From Bacilli bacterium (GTDB taxonomy: Bacteria; Bacillota; Bacilli; RF39; UBA660), in the NCBI GenBank assembly GCA_017525855.1, contig JAFXSE010000118.1, positions 248,001 to 312,000 on the forward strand: a stretch of 64,000 bases of DNA, in the 5' to 3' direction. The notes beneath the pieces were generated by a model. That model worked only from the letters and a program-made list of their open reading frames with translations, made no database searches and had not been told where the DNA came from. The position numbers and the translations under genes are program-made. Shown here in pieces: positions 33,590 to 43,430 of this stretch. The number at the start of each line of letters is the position of its first letter. Position 1 is the stretch's first letter.

Positions 33590-35339
33590 TTTCTAACTCC
33601 TCCTCTCCAAGTTGAGATAAAGCAATTTCTTTATACACACTACAATTTTTCAATAACTCTTTATGAGTTCCTATTCCTACACATTCTCCCTTATCAAGAA
33701 CCACTATCTTATCAGCATTCATGATAGTACCAATTCTTTGAGCAACTATTAAACTAGTAGCATCTTTAGTATATTTTTTCAACTCACGTCTTAATGTCAT
33801 ATCAGTCTTGTAATCAAGTGCAGAAAAAGTATCATCAAATATATAAATTTCTGGATTACGTGCTATTGCTCTTGCTATAGAAAGTCTTTGTTTTTGACCA
33901 CCAGAAATATTAGTACCACCCCTTGCTACATGAGAATCTATTCCATCTTCCATTTTACTTATAAATTCTTCAGCTTGAGCTATTTTTATACTTTTTTTAA
34001 CTTTTTCGTCATCAATTATCTTTCTACTACTATCTCCAAAAATAATATTATCTTTAATAGAACCAGTAAACATAAATGCTTTTTGAGAAACATATCCAAT
34101 CTTTTCATAAAGTACTTTTTGTTTTAAATCTTTTACATTAACCCCATCCACTAAAACTTCACCATCAACGGCATCATAAAACCTAGGCACTAAATTAATA
34201 AGTGTCGACTTACCAGATCCAGTAGAACCAATAAAAGCAACAACTTCTCCACTTTCAGCTTTGAAAGAGATATTTTTAAGCAAATATTCATCTGCATCAG
34301 GATATTTAAATGAAACATTTTTAAATTCAACAGTACCTTTTTCTTTTACAGTAGTAATATTTCCGTCTTTAATTGATATACTACACTCTAATATTTCATT
34401 AATACGATTAGCTGAAACACTAGCACGAGGTAATATCATAAATATAATAGTAAGCATTAAAAACGACATAATAACCTGCATACCATAACTAGTAAAAACA
34501 ACCATATTACTAAACAAATTAATCTTATCTGTCATTGCTAAACTGACCATAACACTACTTCCTACAAAATAAATGCCAAGAGTAAGAAAATGCATTACTA
34601 TATTCATTACTGGACTCATACCAGCAAAAGTTTTTTGAATTAGAATATTAGTATCTGTTAAACTATTATTAACCTCTTCAAATCTTTTCCCTTGAAACTT
34701 TTCAGCATTGAAAGCTCTTATTACTCTAATTCCTGTTAAATTTTCACGAGTAGTACTATTCATTTTATCAGTTAACTTTTGAATCCTTTTAAATCTAGGA
34801 ACTACCCTTACCATAATAAAAATAACATTTAATAAAAGTATTAAAACACCAGCAGCTACTACAAAACTAAGTTCTGCACTTTTATTTACTATTTTACTAA
34901 CAGCCCATACTGCCATAATTGGAGCCTTAATCATTGCTTGAAGTCCCATAGCAATTAGCATTTCAATATGTGTAACATCATTAGTAGTTCTTGTAATTAA
35001 ACTACTAGTTGAAAACTGTTTAACCTCAGCAACACCTAATTTTTGTACTTTCTTAAATATTTTTTCCCTTAAATCCAAAGAAAATGAAGCAGAAAGTCCA
35101 CTAGCTAAATATCCTACCATAATAGCAGAAAGCATACTTAAAAAAGCACATCCTAACATAAATATCCCCTGAGTAAGTATTTCTTTCATACTACTTCCAT
35201 CAGTTTCTATTAATCTTGTTATTTCACTCATGTATTCTGGTAATCTAAGCTCTATCCATACTTGAAAAACCATTATTAAAACACATAACAAAATAATAAG
35301 AATATCTTTTTTATCAAAATTTTTTAATAACTTTATCAT
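33582..35339 (-). CDS. ABC exporter half-transporter with degenerate ATP site
   Basis: 585 residues: six helices, then Walker A GSTGSGKST, signature ISGGQKQ and a Walker B of IYIFDDTFSALD, where the catalytic Glu is replaced by Asp. This is the usual asymmetry in heterodimeric exporters such as BmrCD and TM287/288. First gene of a two-gene operon, with promoter TTGACA-17-TACAAT at 35396-35424 and SD AAGGAG. Confidence 0.92.
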   Translation of the reverse strand: MIKLLKNFDKKDILIILLCVLIMVFQVWIELRLPEYMSEITRLIETDGSSMKEILTQGIFMLGCAFLSMLSAIMVGYLASGLSASFSLDLREKIFKKVQKLGVAEVKQFSTSSLITRTTNDVTHIEMLIAMGLQAMIKAPIMAVWAVSKIVNKSAELSFVVAAGVLILLLNVIFIMVRVVPRFKRIQKLTDKMNSTTRENLTGIRVIRAFNAEKFQGKRFEEVNNSLTDTNILIQKTFAGMSPVMNIVMHFLTLGIYFVGSSVMVSLAMTDKINLFSNMVVFTSYGMQVIMSFLMLTIIFMILPRASVSANRINEILECSISIKDGNITTVKEKGTVEFKNVSFKYPDADEYLLKNISFKAESGEVVAFIGSTGSGKSTLINLVPRFYDAVDGEVLVDGVNVKDLKQKVLYEKIGYVSQKAFMFTGSIKDNIIFGDSSRKIIDDEKVKKSIKIAQAEEFISKMEDGIDSHVARGGTNISGGQKQRLSIARAIARNPEIYIFDDTFSALDYKTDMTLRRELKKYTKDATSLIVAQRIGTIMNADKIVVLDKGECVGIGTHKELLKNCSVYKEIALSQLGEEELENA

Positions 35340-35395
35340 AAATCTCCTTCCATTACTATATATAGTATGTAAATTACTACCATAACTGCATAAAA

Positions 35396-35424
35396 ATTGT
35401 AATATAATTTAAAAACATTGTCAA
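35396..35424 (-). promoter_or_regulatory. Promoter of the ABC exporter operon
   Basis: Minus strand TTGACA, 17-base spacer, TACAAT. Confidence 0.78.
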
Positions 35425-35440
35425 CAAAGGTAAAAAGAAA

Positions 35441-35456
35441 AGAGGACTAGTCCTCT
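35441..35456 (-). terminator. Terminator of the glucosaminidase gene
   Basis: Palindrome AGAGGACTAGTCCTCT followed on the minus strand by TTTTCTTTTT. Confidence 0.8.
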
Positions 35457-38400
35457 ATTCTACAATTAATTCTATTCTATTATTTCTATTTTTATTTAAT
35501 TCTATATGATATTTCTTATTATTAATAACAGTTTCTGCTTTATTTATTGATCCAAAGACATCACTTATTTCACCATAATCAGCTACATCCTTAGTTTTTG
35601 TATAAACAATCATTGAATATCTACCCTTATCAATACTGCTAATATCAATAGTCTTATTATACCAAACTAACGATTTATTCTTATTATCACCAATATCCAC
35701 AGAATAACTACCATTACTTGTAGAAGCTATATCAAATGTATATTGTTTAAAAGTAGTAGTGTTTTCTAAAACTAATTTTCTCTCTACAAAATTACTATTA
35801 TCATAATTAACACCATAATTATAAGATGTTCCAACAACATTTAACTTATTATCTACAAATTTCATATCATCATAATTATTGATCATATTACGATAAGTAT
35901 TAGATACACTAGTAGTAATTAAACCACCTTTTCTTATATTAAGAGTTATTTCTTGTTGTTTACTACCTAACTCTACTTTAAAGTTATATCCATATTTACT
36001 ATCTTCACTTCTTCTAGTAATATCTTTATTAAATATATTAGTAACTTTCTGTAATGTATAATGAGTAGAAGTACCAGCTTTCATATAAACCTCATAATCA
36101 CCTTCAAGATTATCTTTACTAAAGTCTATATAACCCTTAAACCATGCACCATTATAATCATAACCATTTTCTACTCCTAAAGCAAATGGTACATCTTTTA
36201 CCCATCTGTCAACATCAAAAGTATAACTCTTATCACTATTAATATCTTTAAGAACTAATTGGTAATTAATACTATCACTAACCCTATTTTGAACATTCTT
36301 AATTATTAAGTATCCACTTATCTGATACTTCTGTTTAGCCTTATCAAACACTAAATCCTGAAGGTAGAATTCACCTTCTTTTTCACTTCTAGTCTCAATA
36401 ACTGTATCCTTAGATACAACATTAACAGTTATTGCTTTAGTAACAGCTTGATTATAACTATCAACAACTTTATAAACTACGCTATACTTACCTATTTTAT
36501 TTGTATCTACGTTATTAGATACAACTGTTATTTTACTAGTTAAATTTCCATCTTCTTTATCAACAGCGGCAACACCTGATTTAGGATCAAAAGAAGTATT
36601 TTCTCTTATAGTTATATCAGAAGCATTAATAACAGGTTTAGCGTTTTCTATAACAGTAACAACAATCTTTTTAGTAGCAGTTAAACCACCTTTATCAGTG
36701 ACTGTGTAAGTGATTGTATATTTACCAACAACATTTATATTTACTGTACCACTTACTTTAATACTACTAGTTATATTACCATCTTCTTTATCAGTGGCAG
36801 TTGCTAAAGATTTTAAATCAATTGATCTACCTTGAATAATCTCTTTATCACCTGCTGTAATTATAGGAGTATTATTAGAAACAACATTTTCTTTATCTTG
36901 ATAAACTGTAATATAAGCATCATCATCAGTTTTTAAAGTATAACCATAACTATTAGAAGTACTGTCTAAACTTACAGGAACTTTTAAGTAAGTTTTATTA
37001 CCTTGACCCTTAACTTCTTCTAATACAGGTACATAACATCCATCATATAAAGCACTAATTATTGTTGAGGATGCAGCAGTTGAGAATACATTAGAACCAT
37101 ATCCAACAGGTACAACACTCTGTTTACCATACATTCCACCAACTATATTAACATCATTTGCACTAACCCATTCTTTTTGATCATATTTATAATCACTAGT
37201 AATAAGATAACTAACAGTATTATTATTAGAATCAACAGCTCTATCATAAACCATTACATATTTATCTTGTAAAACAGACTTACCAGTTTTTTCAGTTAAA
37301 CCACCATCATAATAATAATCTGTTTTTCTTATAGTTTTACCAACCTTTGGTGTTAAATTTACACCATCATTATAGAAACTATACTTATAAGTACTACCTT
37401 GATGTGGGAAAACATCATTTATACTTTTAATACCATTAACAGCTGTATTAATTTTCTTAAAATATACACTTGGTACATAAACATAACTATTATCCCAGTC
37501 AAATTTCTCAGCATAGAAAGAATATGAGTTTTTATTATAATCTAAGTTCATATCACTAACTATCTTATACCATTTATTACTTCCACCCACATTATCTCCT
37601 GTTACTTCTTCAAGAATTATTACAGGTATTTCTTTATTTGGAAGTGTATAAACAGCTTTTGAATTGTTTGATGCAGAACTTCTTGCTACTACACTAGTTG
37701 TATTAATAGCAAGTTGATAAAAATTATAATCTTGGAATCCATTGTATTTATCAAATCTATAATAATATGAAGCATTTTTCTCGCCCCATAATGGATCTGA
37801 TGCATATTTAACATTCCATCCACCAAGTTTATTACCATAATGACCACCATTATAATATGAATGATTAGCATTTTCATATAAATCCGTAACAAAGTGTTGA
37901 GCATGACTATATATACCACCTTGATATGTAATAAAGCCATAAGCAGAACCAAATGGAGATGAATCAACTGCACCTTCTCCAAAACCATTATTCTTAAGAA
38001 TTGAAATACTACTTCTACCATCACCACTTTCATTTCTATTTAATCCTAATGAAAGTATAGCATTCGCACCATATTGCTCTTGAGCATATATAAAATAAGT
38101 ACCCATACCATATAATTTAGATACAACACTAGTATCAAAGCTTCCCTTTATATTTAAAGTATTACCAAACACTGTATGAGTAAAACCTAAACCTTCTCTT
38201 ATATATTTATTAATATTAGCTGCTGAATAATTAGTTTTAGAATGATTAGGTAAATATTGATAATAATTATAAAATGGATTATTCATATTTGCTGCATTAT
38301 TATAATTACCATTTTTATAGTCTCCCACCATCTTATACTGATCAGTATAAAAATAATGTCCATCATAACTAAAATAATTAACACCATTACTAAGTCCTGA

Positions 38401-39027
38401 AGGAAGTCTACTAATAGCTATACCATAACCACTACCACCAGTATTAGTTATATTTTTAGCAAAGAAATGTTTAAATTCATTATTTGTACTTCTATAATAA
38501 CCAATTGAATAAACCCAAACAATAGGTACTATATTATATGCACCTTCGCCTACCCAACCAGTATAACCAGCTACTTTTACTTTTGCACGTCTTGTAGATA
38601 AATCAAAATCTAAAAAAGCTCCATCAACAGCACCTGTTGAAGAAGATGTAACCATATAATTATTATAACTAGATGAAGAAGCGGTAGGATAATAATAAAC
38701 TACACTATTTCCTTTTAAAGTTAAATCAACTAAAGCATATTTAGCATTAACAATTTTAGTAACACCATTTCTTCTTTCCAAAACAACAGTATCTCTATTG
38801 CTATTACTATTCATCGCATTAACTGCTTCATTATATGATCCATAACAATTAACATGTTGAAAACTAGTACTACTAGGATCCCCTGCTCTTTTTTCTATCG
38901 CAATAGCAACCTCATAACTACCACAGACATTACGACCAGCTATCTCACTGCTAGTTAAAGCATCTACTCCAAATGGAAAAATAAACAAACTCAAAACAAA
39001 TATTACCATACAATATTTTTTCTTCAT
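35455..39027 (-). CDS. Secreted multidomain glucosaminidase with Ig-like repeats
   Basis: 1190 residues, exported (signal MKKKYCMVIFVLSLFIFPFG). The middle (about 240-450) is a glucosaminidase-type peptidoglycan hydrolase: MGTYFIYAQEQYGANAILSL with the catalytic Glu, LNRNESGDG and FGSAYGFITYQGG. SH3-like segments follow (TSVVARSSASNN). Two tandem Ig-like DUF5011-type domains (about 750-905) each contain ATDKEDGN or AVDKEDGN and a VTDKGG or VVDSYNQ strand. The rest is beta-rich with no family recognised. It probably cuts glycan strands during growth or sporulation. No cell-wall anchor motif at the C-terminus is obvious. Confidence 0.85.
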   Translation of the reverse strand: MKKKYCMVIFVLSLFIFPFGVDALTSSEIAGRNVCGSYEVAIAIEKRAGDPSSTSFQHVNCYGSYNEAVNAMNSNSNRDTVVLERRNGVTKIVNAKYALVDLTLKGNSVVYYYPTASSSSYNNYMVTSSSTGAVDGAFLDFDLSTRRAKVKVAGYTGWVGEGAYNIVPIVWVYSIGYYRSTNNEFKHFFAKNITNTGGSGYGIAISRLPSGLSNGVNYFSYDGHYFYTDQYKMVGDYKNGNYNNAANMNNPFYNYYQYLPNHSKTNYSAANINKYIREGLGFTHTVFGNTLNIKGSFDTSVVSKLYGMGTYFIYAQEQYGANAILSLGLNRNESGDGRSSISILKNNGFGEGAVDSSPFGSAYGFITYQGGIYSHAQHFVTDLYENANHSYYNGGHYGNKLGGWNVKYASDPLWGEKNASYYYRFDKYNGFQDYNFYQLAINTTSVVARSSASNNSKAVYTLPNKEIPVIILEEVTGDNVGGSNKWYKIVSDMNLDYNKNSYSFYAEKFDWDNSYVYVPSVYFKKINTAVNGIKSINDVFPHQGSTYKYSFYNDGVNLTPKVGKTIRKTDYYYDGGLTEKTGKSVLQDKYVMVYDRAVDSNNNTVSYLITSDYKYDQKEWVSANDVNIVGGMYGKQSVVPVGYGSNVFSTAASSTIISALYDGCYVPVLEEVKGQGNKTYLKVPVSLDSTSNSYGYTLKTDDDAYITVYQDKENVVSNNTPIITAGDKEIIQGRSIDLKSLATATDKEDGNITSSIKVSGTVNINVVGKYTITYTVTDKGGLTATKKIVVTVIENAKPVINASDITIRENTSFDPKSGVAAVDKEDGNLTSKITVVSNNVDTNKIGKYSVVYKVVDSYNQAVTKAITVNVVSKDTVIETRSEKEGEFYLQDLVFDKAKQKYQISGYLIIKNVQNRVSDSINYQLVLKDINSDKSYTFDVDRWVKDVPFALGVENGYDYNGAWFKGYIDFSKDNLEGDYEVYMKAGTSTHYTLQKVTNIFNKDITRRSEDSKYGYNFKVELGSKQQEITLNIRKGGLITTSVSNTYRNMINNYDDMKFVDNKLNVVGTSYNYGVNYDNSNFVERKLVLENTTTFKQYTFDIASTSNGSYSVDIGDNKNKSLVWYNKTIDISSIDKGRYSMIVYTKTKDVADYGEISDVFGSINKAETVINNKKYHIELNKNRNNRIELIVE

Positions 39028-39129
39028 CTTATCCCTCCATTCTATTTCAATTATATTTTAACATACCAAATTGACTTTTTTTGTTTGAGATTAAAAATAT
39101 TCCACAAGTTGACACTTTTTTTACAAAAA

Positions 39130-39148
39130 AAGAAACATAACGTTTCTT
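39130..39148 (-). terminator. Terminator after the VanY-TruB gene
   Basis: Stem AAGAAAC/GTTTCTT followed by seven T on the minus strand. Confidence 0.75.
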
Positions 39149-40538
39149 AATCTATCTTTTTATACATTCTAAGTAAATTATTATCTTTTTTGTATATAGC
39201 AATCAATTTATCATTATATTTAAAAATAACCTTATCTTCTATATCAAAACTATTTTCTATTACTACTCCATTACTTATTTTCTTATAAAGATTATAATCA
39301 ACTTCAATTACTTTATAATCTAATACATCTAAAAGACTAAGTATTTTGAACCTAGAATTTCTAATATCATCTAAAGTATAACTATCTTCTATTCTAAATT
39401 TTCCTTGTCTCGTTCTTTTTAAATCTGTCATTGTCATTAAAGTATTACAACTGTTACCTATATCTCTAATTAAACTCCTAATATATGTACCTTTAGAAAC
39501 TACAGTTCTAAAAGAAAATAAATCATTATCTAAATCTAATAATTCTATTTCTTTAATAGTAACCTTCTTTTTAGGAAGTTCTATATCAATTCCTTCTCTT
39601 GCATATTGATAAAGTTTTTTACCATTTACTTTTACTGCTGAATATTTAGGTACTTCTTGCATATAAGTTTTTTTAAATAATTTTAGTGTTTCTTCTAAAT
39701 TCAATGGTTTATTATTATTTTCTGAAATTTTATTACCTTCTATATCTAGAGTATCTGTTAAAATTCCTATTTTTAATGTTGCTACATACTCTTTATCTAA
39801 AGATGATAAATCTTCTCCTAATTTAGTAAATCTACCTATTGTTAAAACCAAAACACCAGTAGCAAGAGGATCCAAAGTACCTGTATGACCAATTCTTTTT
39901 ATACCTAAAATATGACTAACTTCATTTACTACATCAAAAGAAGTCATCCCTTTTTCTTTATTAACAACTATTACTCCGCCAAAACCATTTAAATATTCCT
40001 CTAAACATAGATTATTCTCATAAATTATTTTAGCTGGAATTTTACCTACATATCTTATATGCCAAGGTTCATAATTATATCCAGTTATTTTTTCTTTTCC
40101 TTTAGGATATCTTAAAATGAATCCAAAGTCTTTTAAATACGGATGTATTTGTTTAAAATCCTCATCATATTTTAATAAATCACCATTATCTATTAAAAAA
40201 GAACCATTAATTTTTAAACTAATATCAATAGCAAGACCAGTATGATGTTCCGAATAACCAACAGGAGCAACATAATTATTGCAATACTCTTTTCCTTTTT
40301 CTTTCTCAAAAAAATCCCATATTTTTTGTTGATAAGCCTCATCTCTATAAGCCGTATCTATACCAATAATAATATTCTTACTTTTTAAAAATTCTTTTAA
40401 TTCTAAATACTTATCATAAGTTTTTTGTTCAATTTGTGTTTTTTCCAAGACTACATTCAGTGCTTGAGTAAACATTACTTTTTCTAAGTAAGAATCTTTG
40501 ATTTTATGTTCTTTATTTACTAATGTTAAATAATTCAT
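39147..40538 (-). CDS. truB: Fusion of VanY-type carboxypeptidase domain and TruB
   Basis: 463 residues in one open frame. Residues about 1-185 are an M15B D-Ala-D-Ala carboxypeptidase: AYRDEAYQQKIW, SEHHTGLAIDISL (HxxxxxxD zinc site) and EPWHIRYVG. Residues about 186-463 are TruB, the tRNA pseudouridine-55 synthase: GVIVVNKEKGMTSFDVVNEV, GHTGTLDPLATGVL with the catalytic Asp, and KGTYIRSLIRDIG. No signal peptide is seen, so the peptidase part should be cytosolic unless exported otherwise. The join at LEEYLNGFGG has no in-frame start codon or stop. The TruB part is of normal length and intact. Both domain calls are strong; the fusion is unusual. Confidence 0.85.
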   Translation of the reverse strand: MNYLTLVNKEHKIKDSYLEKVMFTQALNVVLEKTQIEQKTYDKYLELKEFLKSKNIIIGIDTAYRDEAYQQKIWDFFEKEKGKEYCNNYVAPVGYSEHHTGLAIDISLKINGSFLIDNGDLLKYDEDFKQIHPYLKDFGFILRYPKGKEKITGYNYEPWHIRYVGKIPAKIIYENNLCLEEYLNGFGGVIVVNKEKGMTSFDVVNEVSHILGIKRIGHTGTLDPLATGVLVLTIGRFTKLGEDLSSLDKEYVATLKIGILTDTLDIEGNKISENNNKPLNLEETLKLFKKTYMQEVPKYSAVKVNGKKLYQYAREGIDIELPKKKVTIKEIELLDLDNDLFSFRTVVSKGTYIRSLIRDIGNSCNTLMTMTDLKRTRQGKFRIEDSYTLDDIRNSRFKILSLLDVLDYKVIEVDYNLYKKISNGVVIENSFDIEDKVIFKYNDKLIAIYKKDNNLLRMYKKID

Positions 40539-40573
40539 TATATCACCACTAATATTTTAACATAACAAGAAAA

Positions 40574-40592
40574 AAAGAGCTATTAACTCTTT
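40574..40592 (-). terminator. Terminator at end of 40583-41692
   Basis: Stem AAAGAG/CTCTTT overlapping the stop codon with seven T following on the minus strand. Confidence 0.65.
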
Positions 40593-41692
40593 GAAACTTG
40601 ATCAAAATAATAATTACCATCACTACTTTTTAAGAATCTAACTTTTCTTATTTCTTCACTATTATTTCCAAACTTAACAGAAACATTTATTATAACTTGA
40701 CCACTATAATTTTCTACACTATTTAGCTTAGTAGAAATATTACTACAAGTTGTATTTATATCACTAGTTTGTAATATATATAAGTCACTACTAGAATCAT
40801 AAAAATATCTACTACCATCACTTATATTAAAAGTTTTAGCCCTATATTCACCAGGTCCAAACATTTTTAAAACTTGCTTTTTTAGTATTTTAGAATCTAT
40901 TGTGGATGTTACAGCATTAGTATCATCTACTCCAAAACTTTCACCACAATACCATGATTGATTTATATTATTTGAATGTATTACATTGGAATAACTACTA
41001 CAATTGTTCTCTAAAATATCCTTATTTTTTATTTGCAAATAAGCAAAGTAAAGTTTTTCTTCATCTTTTAAGTCACCAACTTTTACAACATCTAAAGAAT
41101 TATATATAGCTTCATTCAAACCATTGCATCCAGATACATTAACCCAGTCATATAATTCTGATATAACATAACCCTTTTTGTTAAACACTTGCTTATTCAT
41201 AGCTATATAATCATCACTTGATAATTTAGGAGGATTAATATATGTGATAAAAACAAAGTAAAAAACCGCAATTGTTAAAACTATAACTAATACCTCAAGC
41301 ATTCCCACTTTAGCATTTCCTTCTCTTTTCACTTTCTTAGGTTTATCTACTTGTTTATTTTCAACATTTTTTTCCTCAGGCATCATCCCTGGCATAATTG
41401 GAATAGTACTTGTATCAACGACTTCTTTTTCAAAAGCTTTATATACATTCTCTGGTGTAACATTATTAATTTGTTCAACCTTACCACTATCAGTTGTCTG
41501 TTCAGGAATAATAACTCCTGGTATAGAGTAAACAGACTCTTTCTTCTCTTCTTCCTGATTCTCTTCTTTTTTTTCTTCTACAGTATTAGAATTATCAGTT
41601 TTTATAACCACTCCACTATCAGTTGTTTGTTCAGGTATAATTACACCTGGTATAGAATAGATAGACTCATTTTTCTTCTCTTCCTCATTCAT
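40583..41692 (-). CDS. Single-pass membrane protein with repeated proline motif
   Basis: 369 residues from ATG at 41692 (SD AAGGAG). The cytosolic part carries two near-identical 18-residue repeats beginning IYSIPGVIIPEQTTDSG and VYSIPGVIIPEQTTDSG, and a weaker third, STIPIMPGMMPEEK, separated by Glu/Lys-rich stretches. A basic KPKKVKREGNAK precedes one helix (VGMLEVLVIVLTIAVFYFVFITYI, about 130-153). The outer part (about 155-369) has several Cys. It is upstream of VanY-TruB but separated by a terminator. No known family. Confidence 0.7.
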   Translation of the reverse strand: MNEEEKKNESIYSIPGVIIPEQTTDSGVVIKTDNSNTVEEKKEENQEEEKKESVYSIPGVIIPEQTTDSGKVEQINNVTPENVYKAFEKEVVDTSTIPIMPGMMPEEKNVENKQVDKPKKVKREGNAKVGMLEVLVIVLTIAVFYFVFITYINPPKLSSDDYIAMNKQVFNKKGYVISELYDWVNVSGCNGLNEAIYNSLDVVKVGDLKDEEKLYFAYLQIKNKDILENNCSSYSNVIHSNNINQSWYCGESFGVDDTNAVTSTIDSKILKKQVLKMFGPGEYRAKTFNISDGSRYFYDSSSDLYILQTSDINTTCSNISTKLNSVENYSGQVIINVSVKFGNNSEEIRKVRFLKSSDGNYYFDQVSKS

Positions 41693-41721
41693 AAAAATCA
41701 CTCCTTTTTATTCAATAATCA

Positions 41722-42501
41722 TTAATTAGTATAATTCTTTCTATAATTCATATACGATTTAACCAATTTATATGATTTATAAAACATTTCATTTGAATTA
41801 TAATCATCAAAAACAATTCTATTATAAAGCTTATCAATATATTTTTCATTTTCAATAAACTCAATCATTTCAACAAAATTATAATCAAATATATAAGCAA
41901 AATGACATAGTACTGTATCTGCTTTACTATTAATATTATTATAATCTATTTTATAATTATTAATAAAATCTTTATATACTGAATAACTAATAACTTCTTT
42001 TTCTAAGTCATCTGTTTCAAACATAGCAAAATCATCATTATCAAAACTAGACAAATATAAAATATCAGTTTTATCAGCATCTCTAATTATTTGAGAATGT
42101 AAATATTCAATATCACTCATATTAGAATCTATTTGATCCTTATTATGATTTAATATTGCTTTTTTTATTATAGAATCATATTTATCTGTATCAATTAAAC
42201 TTCTAATCAAGCCATCTTCAAATAATATCTTTACACCAAATTCTCCATGATCAACACTATTTTTATCTATAAAAGTATGATATCTTTTAATTTGTTCAAA
42301 TCTACCTATATCATGAAGAAGACCAATTAATTGAGCAAGAAGAATATTTTCTTCACTTAAATGAAGCTTTCTTGCAAGTTGTTTTGATAAAACACTTACT
42401 CTATTTATATGCCATCTCTTAATCCTAATCTGTGGATCATTAATATCATAGTTTTTTATATAATTATCTAATTTATGCTTTACACTATTGATGTCTATCA
42501 C
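41722..42501 (-). CDS. HD-domain phosphohydrolase
   Basis: 259 residues with the HD motif order: KRWHINRVSVLSKQLA (first His), LIGLLHDIGRFEQIKRYHTF (HD), KKAILNHNKDQ and RDADKTDILYL (final Asp). Such proteins hydrolyse nucleotides or related phosphates in the cytosol. The start is uncertain: GTG at 42501 has SD GGAG at 9 bases, while ATG at 42510 is too close to it. The gene is divergent from comEB. Confidence 0.82.
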   Translation of the reverse strand: MIDINSVKHKLDNYIKNYDINDPQIRIKRWHINRVSVLSKQLARKLHLSEENILLAQLIGLLHDIGRFEQIKRYHTFIDKNSVDHGEFGVKILFEDGLIRSLIDTDKYDSIIKKAILNHNKDQIDSNMSDIEYLHSQIIRDADKTDILYLSSFDNDDFAMFETDDLEKEVISYSVYKDFINNYKIDYNNINSKADTVLCHFAYIFDYNFVEMIEFIENEKYIDKLYNRIVFDDYNSNEMFYKSYKLVKSYMNYRKNYTN

Positions 42502-42539
42502 TTTATTCATCTCCAAATAGATTTTATCATCTTTTTTAT

Positions 42540-42567
42540 TTGTATTCAATAAATAATATGTTAGAAT
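42540..42567 (+). promoter_or_regulatory. Possible comEB promoter
   Basis: TTGTAT, 16-base spacer, TAGAAT, with a TG before the -10. Confidence 0.4.
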
Positions 42568-42586
42568 AAATTTAGAGGTGAGCAGT

Positions 42587-43117
42587 ATGAACGAAAAAAG
42601 GAAAGAATATCTATCATGGGATGAATATTTTATGGCAGTTGCAATTCTTTCATCTGGAAGAAGCAAAGATCCAAACACCCAAGTCGGTGCCTGCATTGTA
42701 AGTCCAGATCATAGAATTTTATCAATTGGATATAATGGAGCCCCTAATGGCTTTAATGATGATCATTTCCCTTGGGCAAGACAAGGAGAAAACTTAGAAA
42801 CTAAATACCCATATGTAGTACACGCTGAAGAAAATGCTATACTTAATTATCGTGGTAGTAGAACTGATTTAGTGAATTCAACTATATATGTAGACTTATT
42901 TCCTTGCAACGAATGCGCAAAATCAATAGTTCAAGCTGGTATTAAAGAAGTAGTATTTCTATCAGATAAATATAAAGATACAGAAGGAAATATTGCAAGT
43001 AGAAGAATATTTGATGAATGCAAAGTCAAATATAGGAAACTAGAATTACCTACAGAAATTAACATTAATTTAAGTAGTACAGAAAAAATTAAATATAAAT
43101 CTTTTACAAAAAGATAA
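42587..43117 (+). CDS. comEB: Deoxycytidylate deaminase
   Basis: Converts dCMP to dUMP for dTMP synthesis; zinc enzyme. 176 residues with [24 protein letters not shown] start ([15 protein letters not shown]), HAEENAIL (His and catalytic Glu) and [10 protein letters not shown] (two Cys ligands). The ATG at 42587 is chosen over a GTG 9 bases upstream because the SD AGAGGTG overlaps that GTG. ComEB is the Bacillota name for this family; a role in competence is not implied. Confidence 0.93.
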   Translation: MNEKRKEYLSWDEYFMAVAILSSGRSKDPNTQVGACIVSPDHRILSIGYNGAPNGFNDDHFPWARQGENLETKYPYVVHAEENAILNYRGSRTDLVNSTIYVDLFPCNECAKSIVQAGIKEVVFLSDKYKDTEGNIASRRIFDECKVKYRKLELPTEININLSSTEKIKYKSFTKR

Positions 43118-43123
43118 CAAATT

Positions 43124-43159
43124 AAACACTCCTACATACAATAGTATAAAGGAGTGTTT
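43124..43159 (+). terminator. comEB terminator that embeds the SD of the next gene
   Basis: Stem AAACACTCCT/AGGAGTGTTT with a 16-base loop and five T. The descending arm contains AGGAG, which is the SD of the small gene starting at 43162, and the T-run ends at its ATG. Confidence 0.65.
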
Positions 43160-43161
43160 TT

Positions 43162-43410
43162 ATGATAAATAATTATCCATATAATAATATAAATACATAT
43201 AGAAAACAAAATGGATATCCAAACAATCAAGTATACTATCAAGATGATAGAAGTCTTCTTGTACCATTCTTATTTGGTGGAGTTGCAGGCACTGCCTTAG
43301 GATATGGTATCGCTAACAATAATATGTATAATCAAAGACCTAATTATTATTATCCACCTGTATACTTTAGACCATATCCACCAATTGGAGTTCCATATTA
43401 TTACAATTAA
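43162..43410 (+). CDS. Small Tyr/Asn/Pro-rich coat-like protein
   Basis: 82 residues. A polar N-terminal part (NYPYNNINTYRKQNGYPNNQ) leads to a glycine-rich hydrophobic stretch (VPFLFGGVAGTALGYGIANN) and ends in Tyr/Pro repeats (NYYYPPVYFRPYPPIGVPYYYN). Composition resembles small spore-coat or surface proteins of spore formers; no defined family. The SD lies in the preceding terminator stem, so expression may be conditional. Confidence 0.6.
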   Translation: MINNYPYNNINTYRKQNGYPNNQVYYQDDRSLLVPFLFGGVAGTALGYGIANNNMYNQRPNYYYPPVYFRPYPPIGVPYYYN

Positions 43411-43430
43411 AGTTCTAAAGGAACTTTTTT
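43407..43430. terminator. Bidirectional terminator between convergent genes
   Basis: Stem AAAGTTC/GGAACTTT with loop TAAA and T-runs on both strands; it separates the coat-like gene from the histidine kinase gene. Confidence 0.8.
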
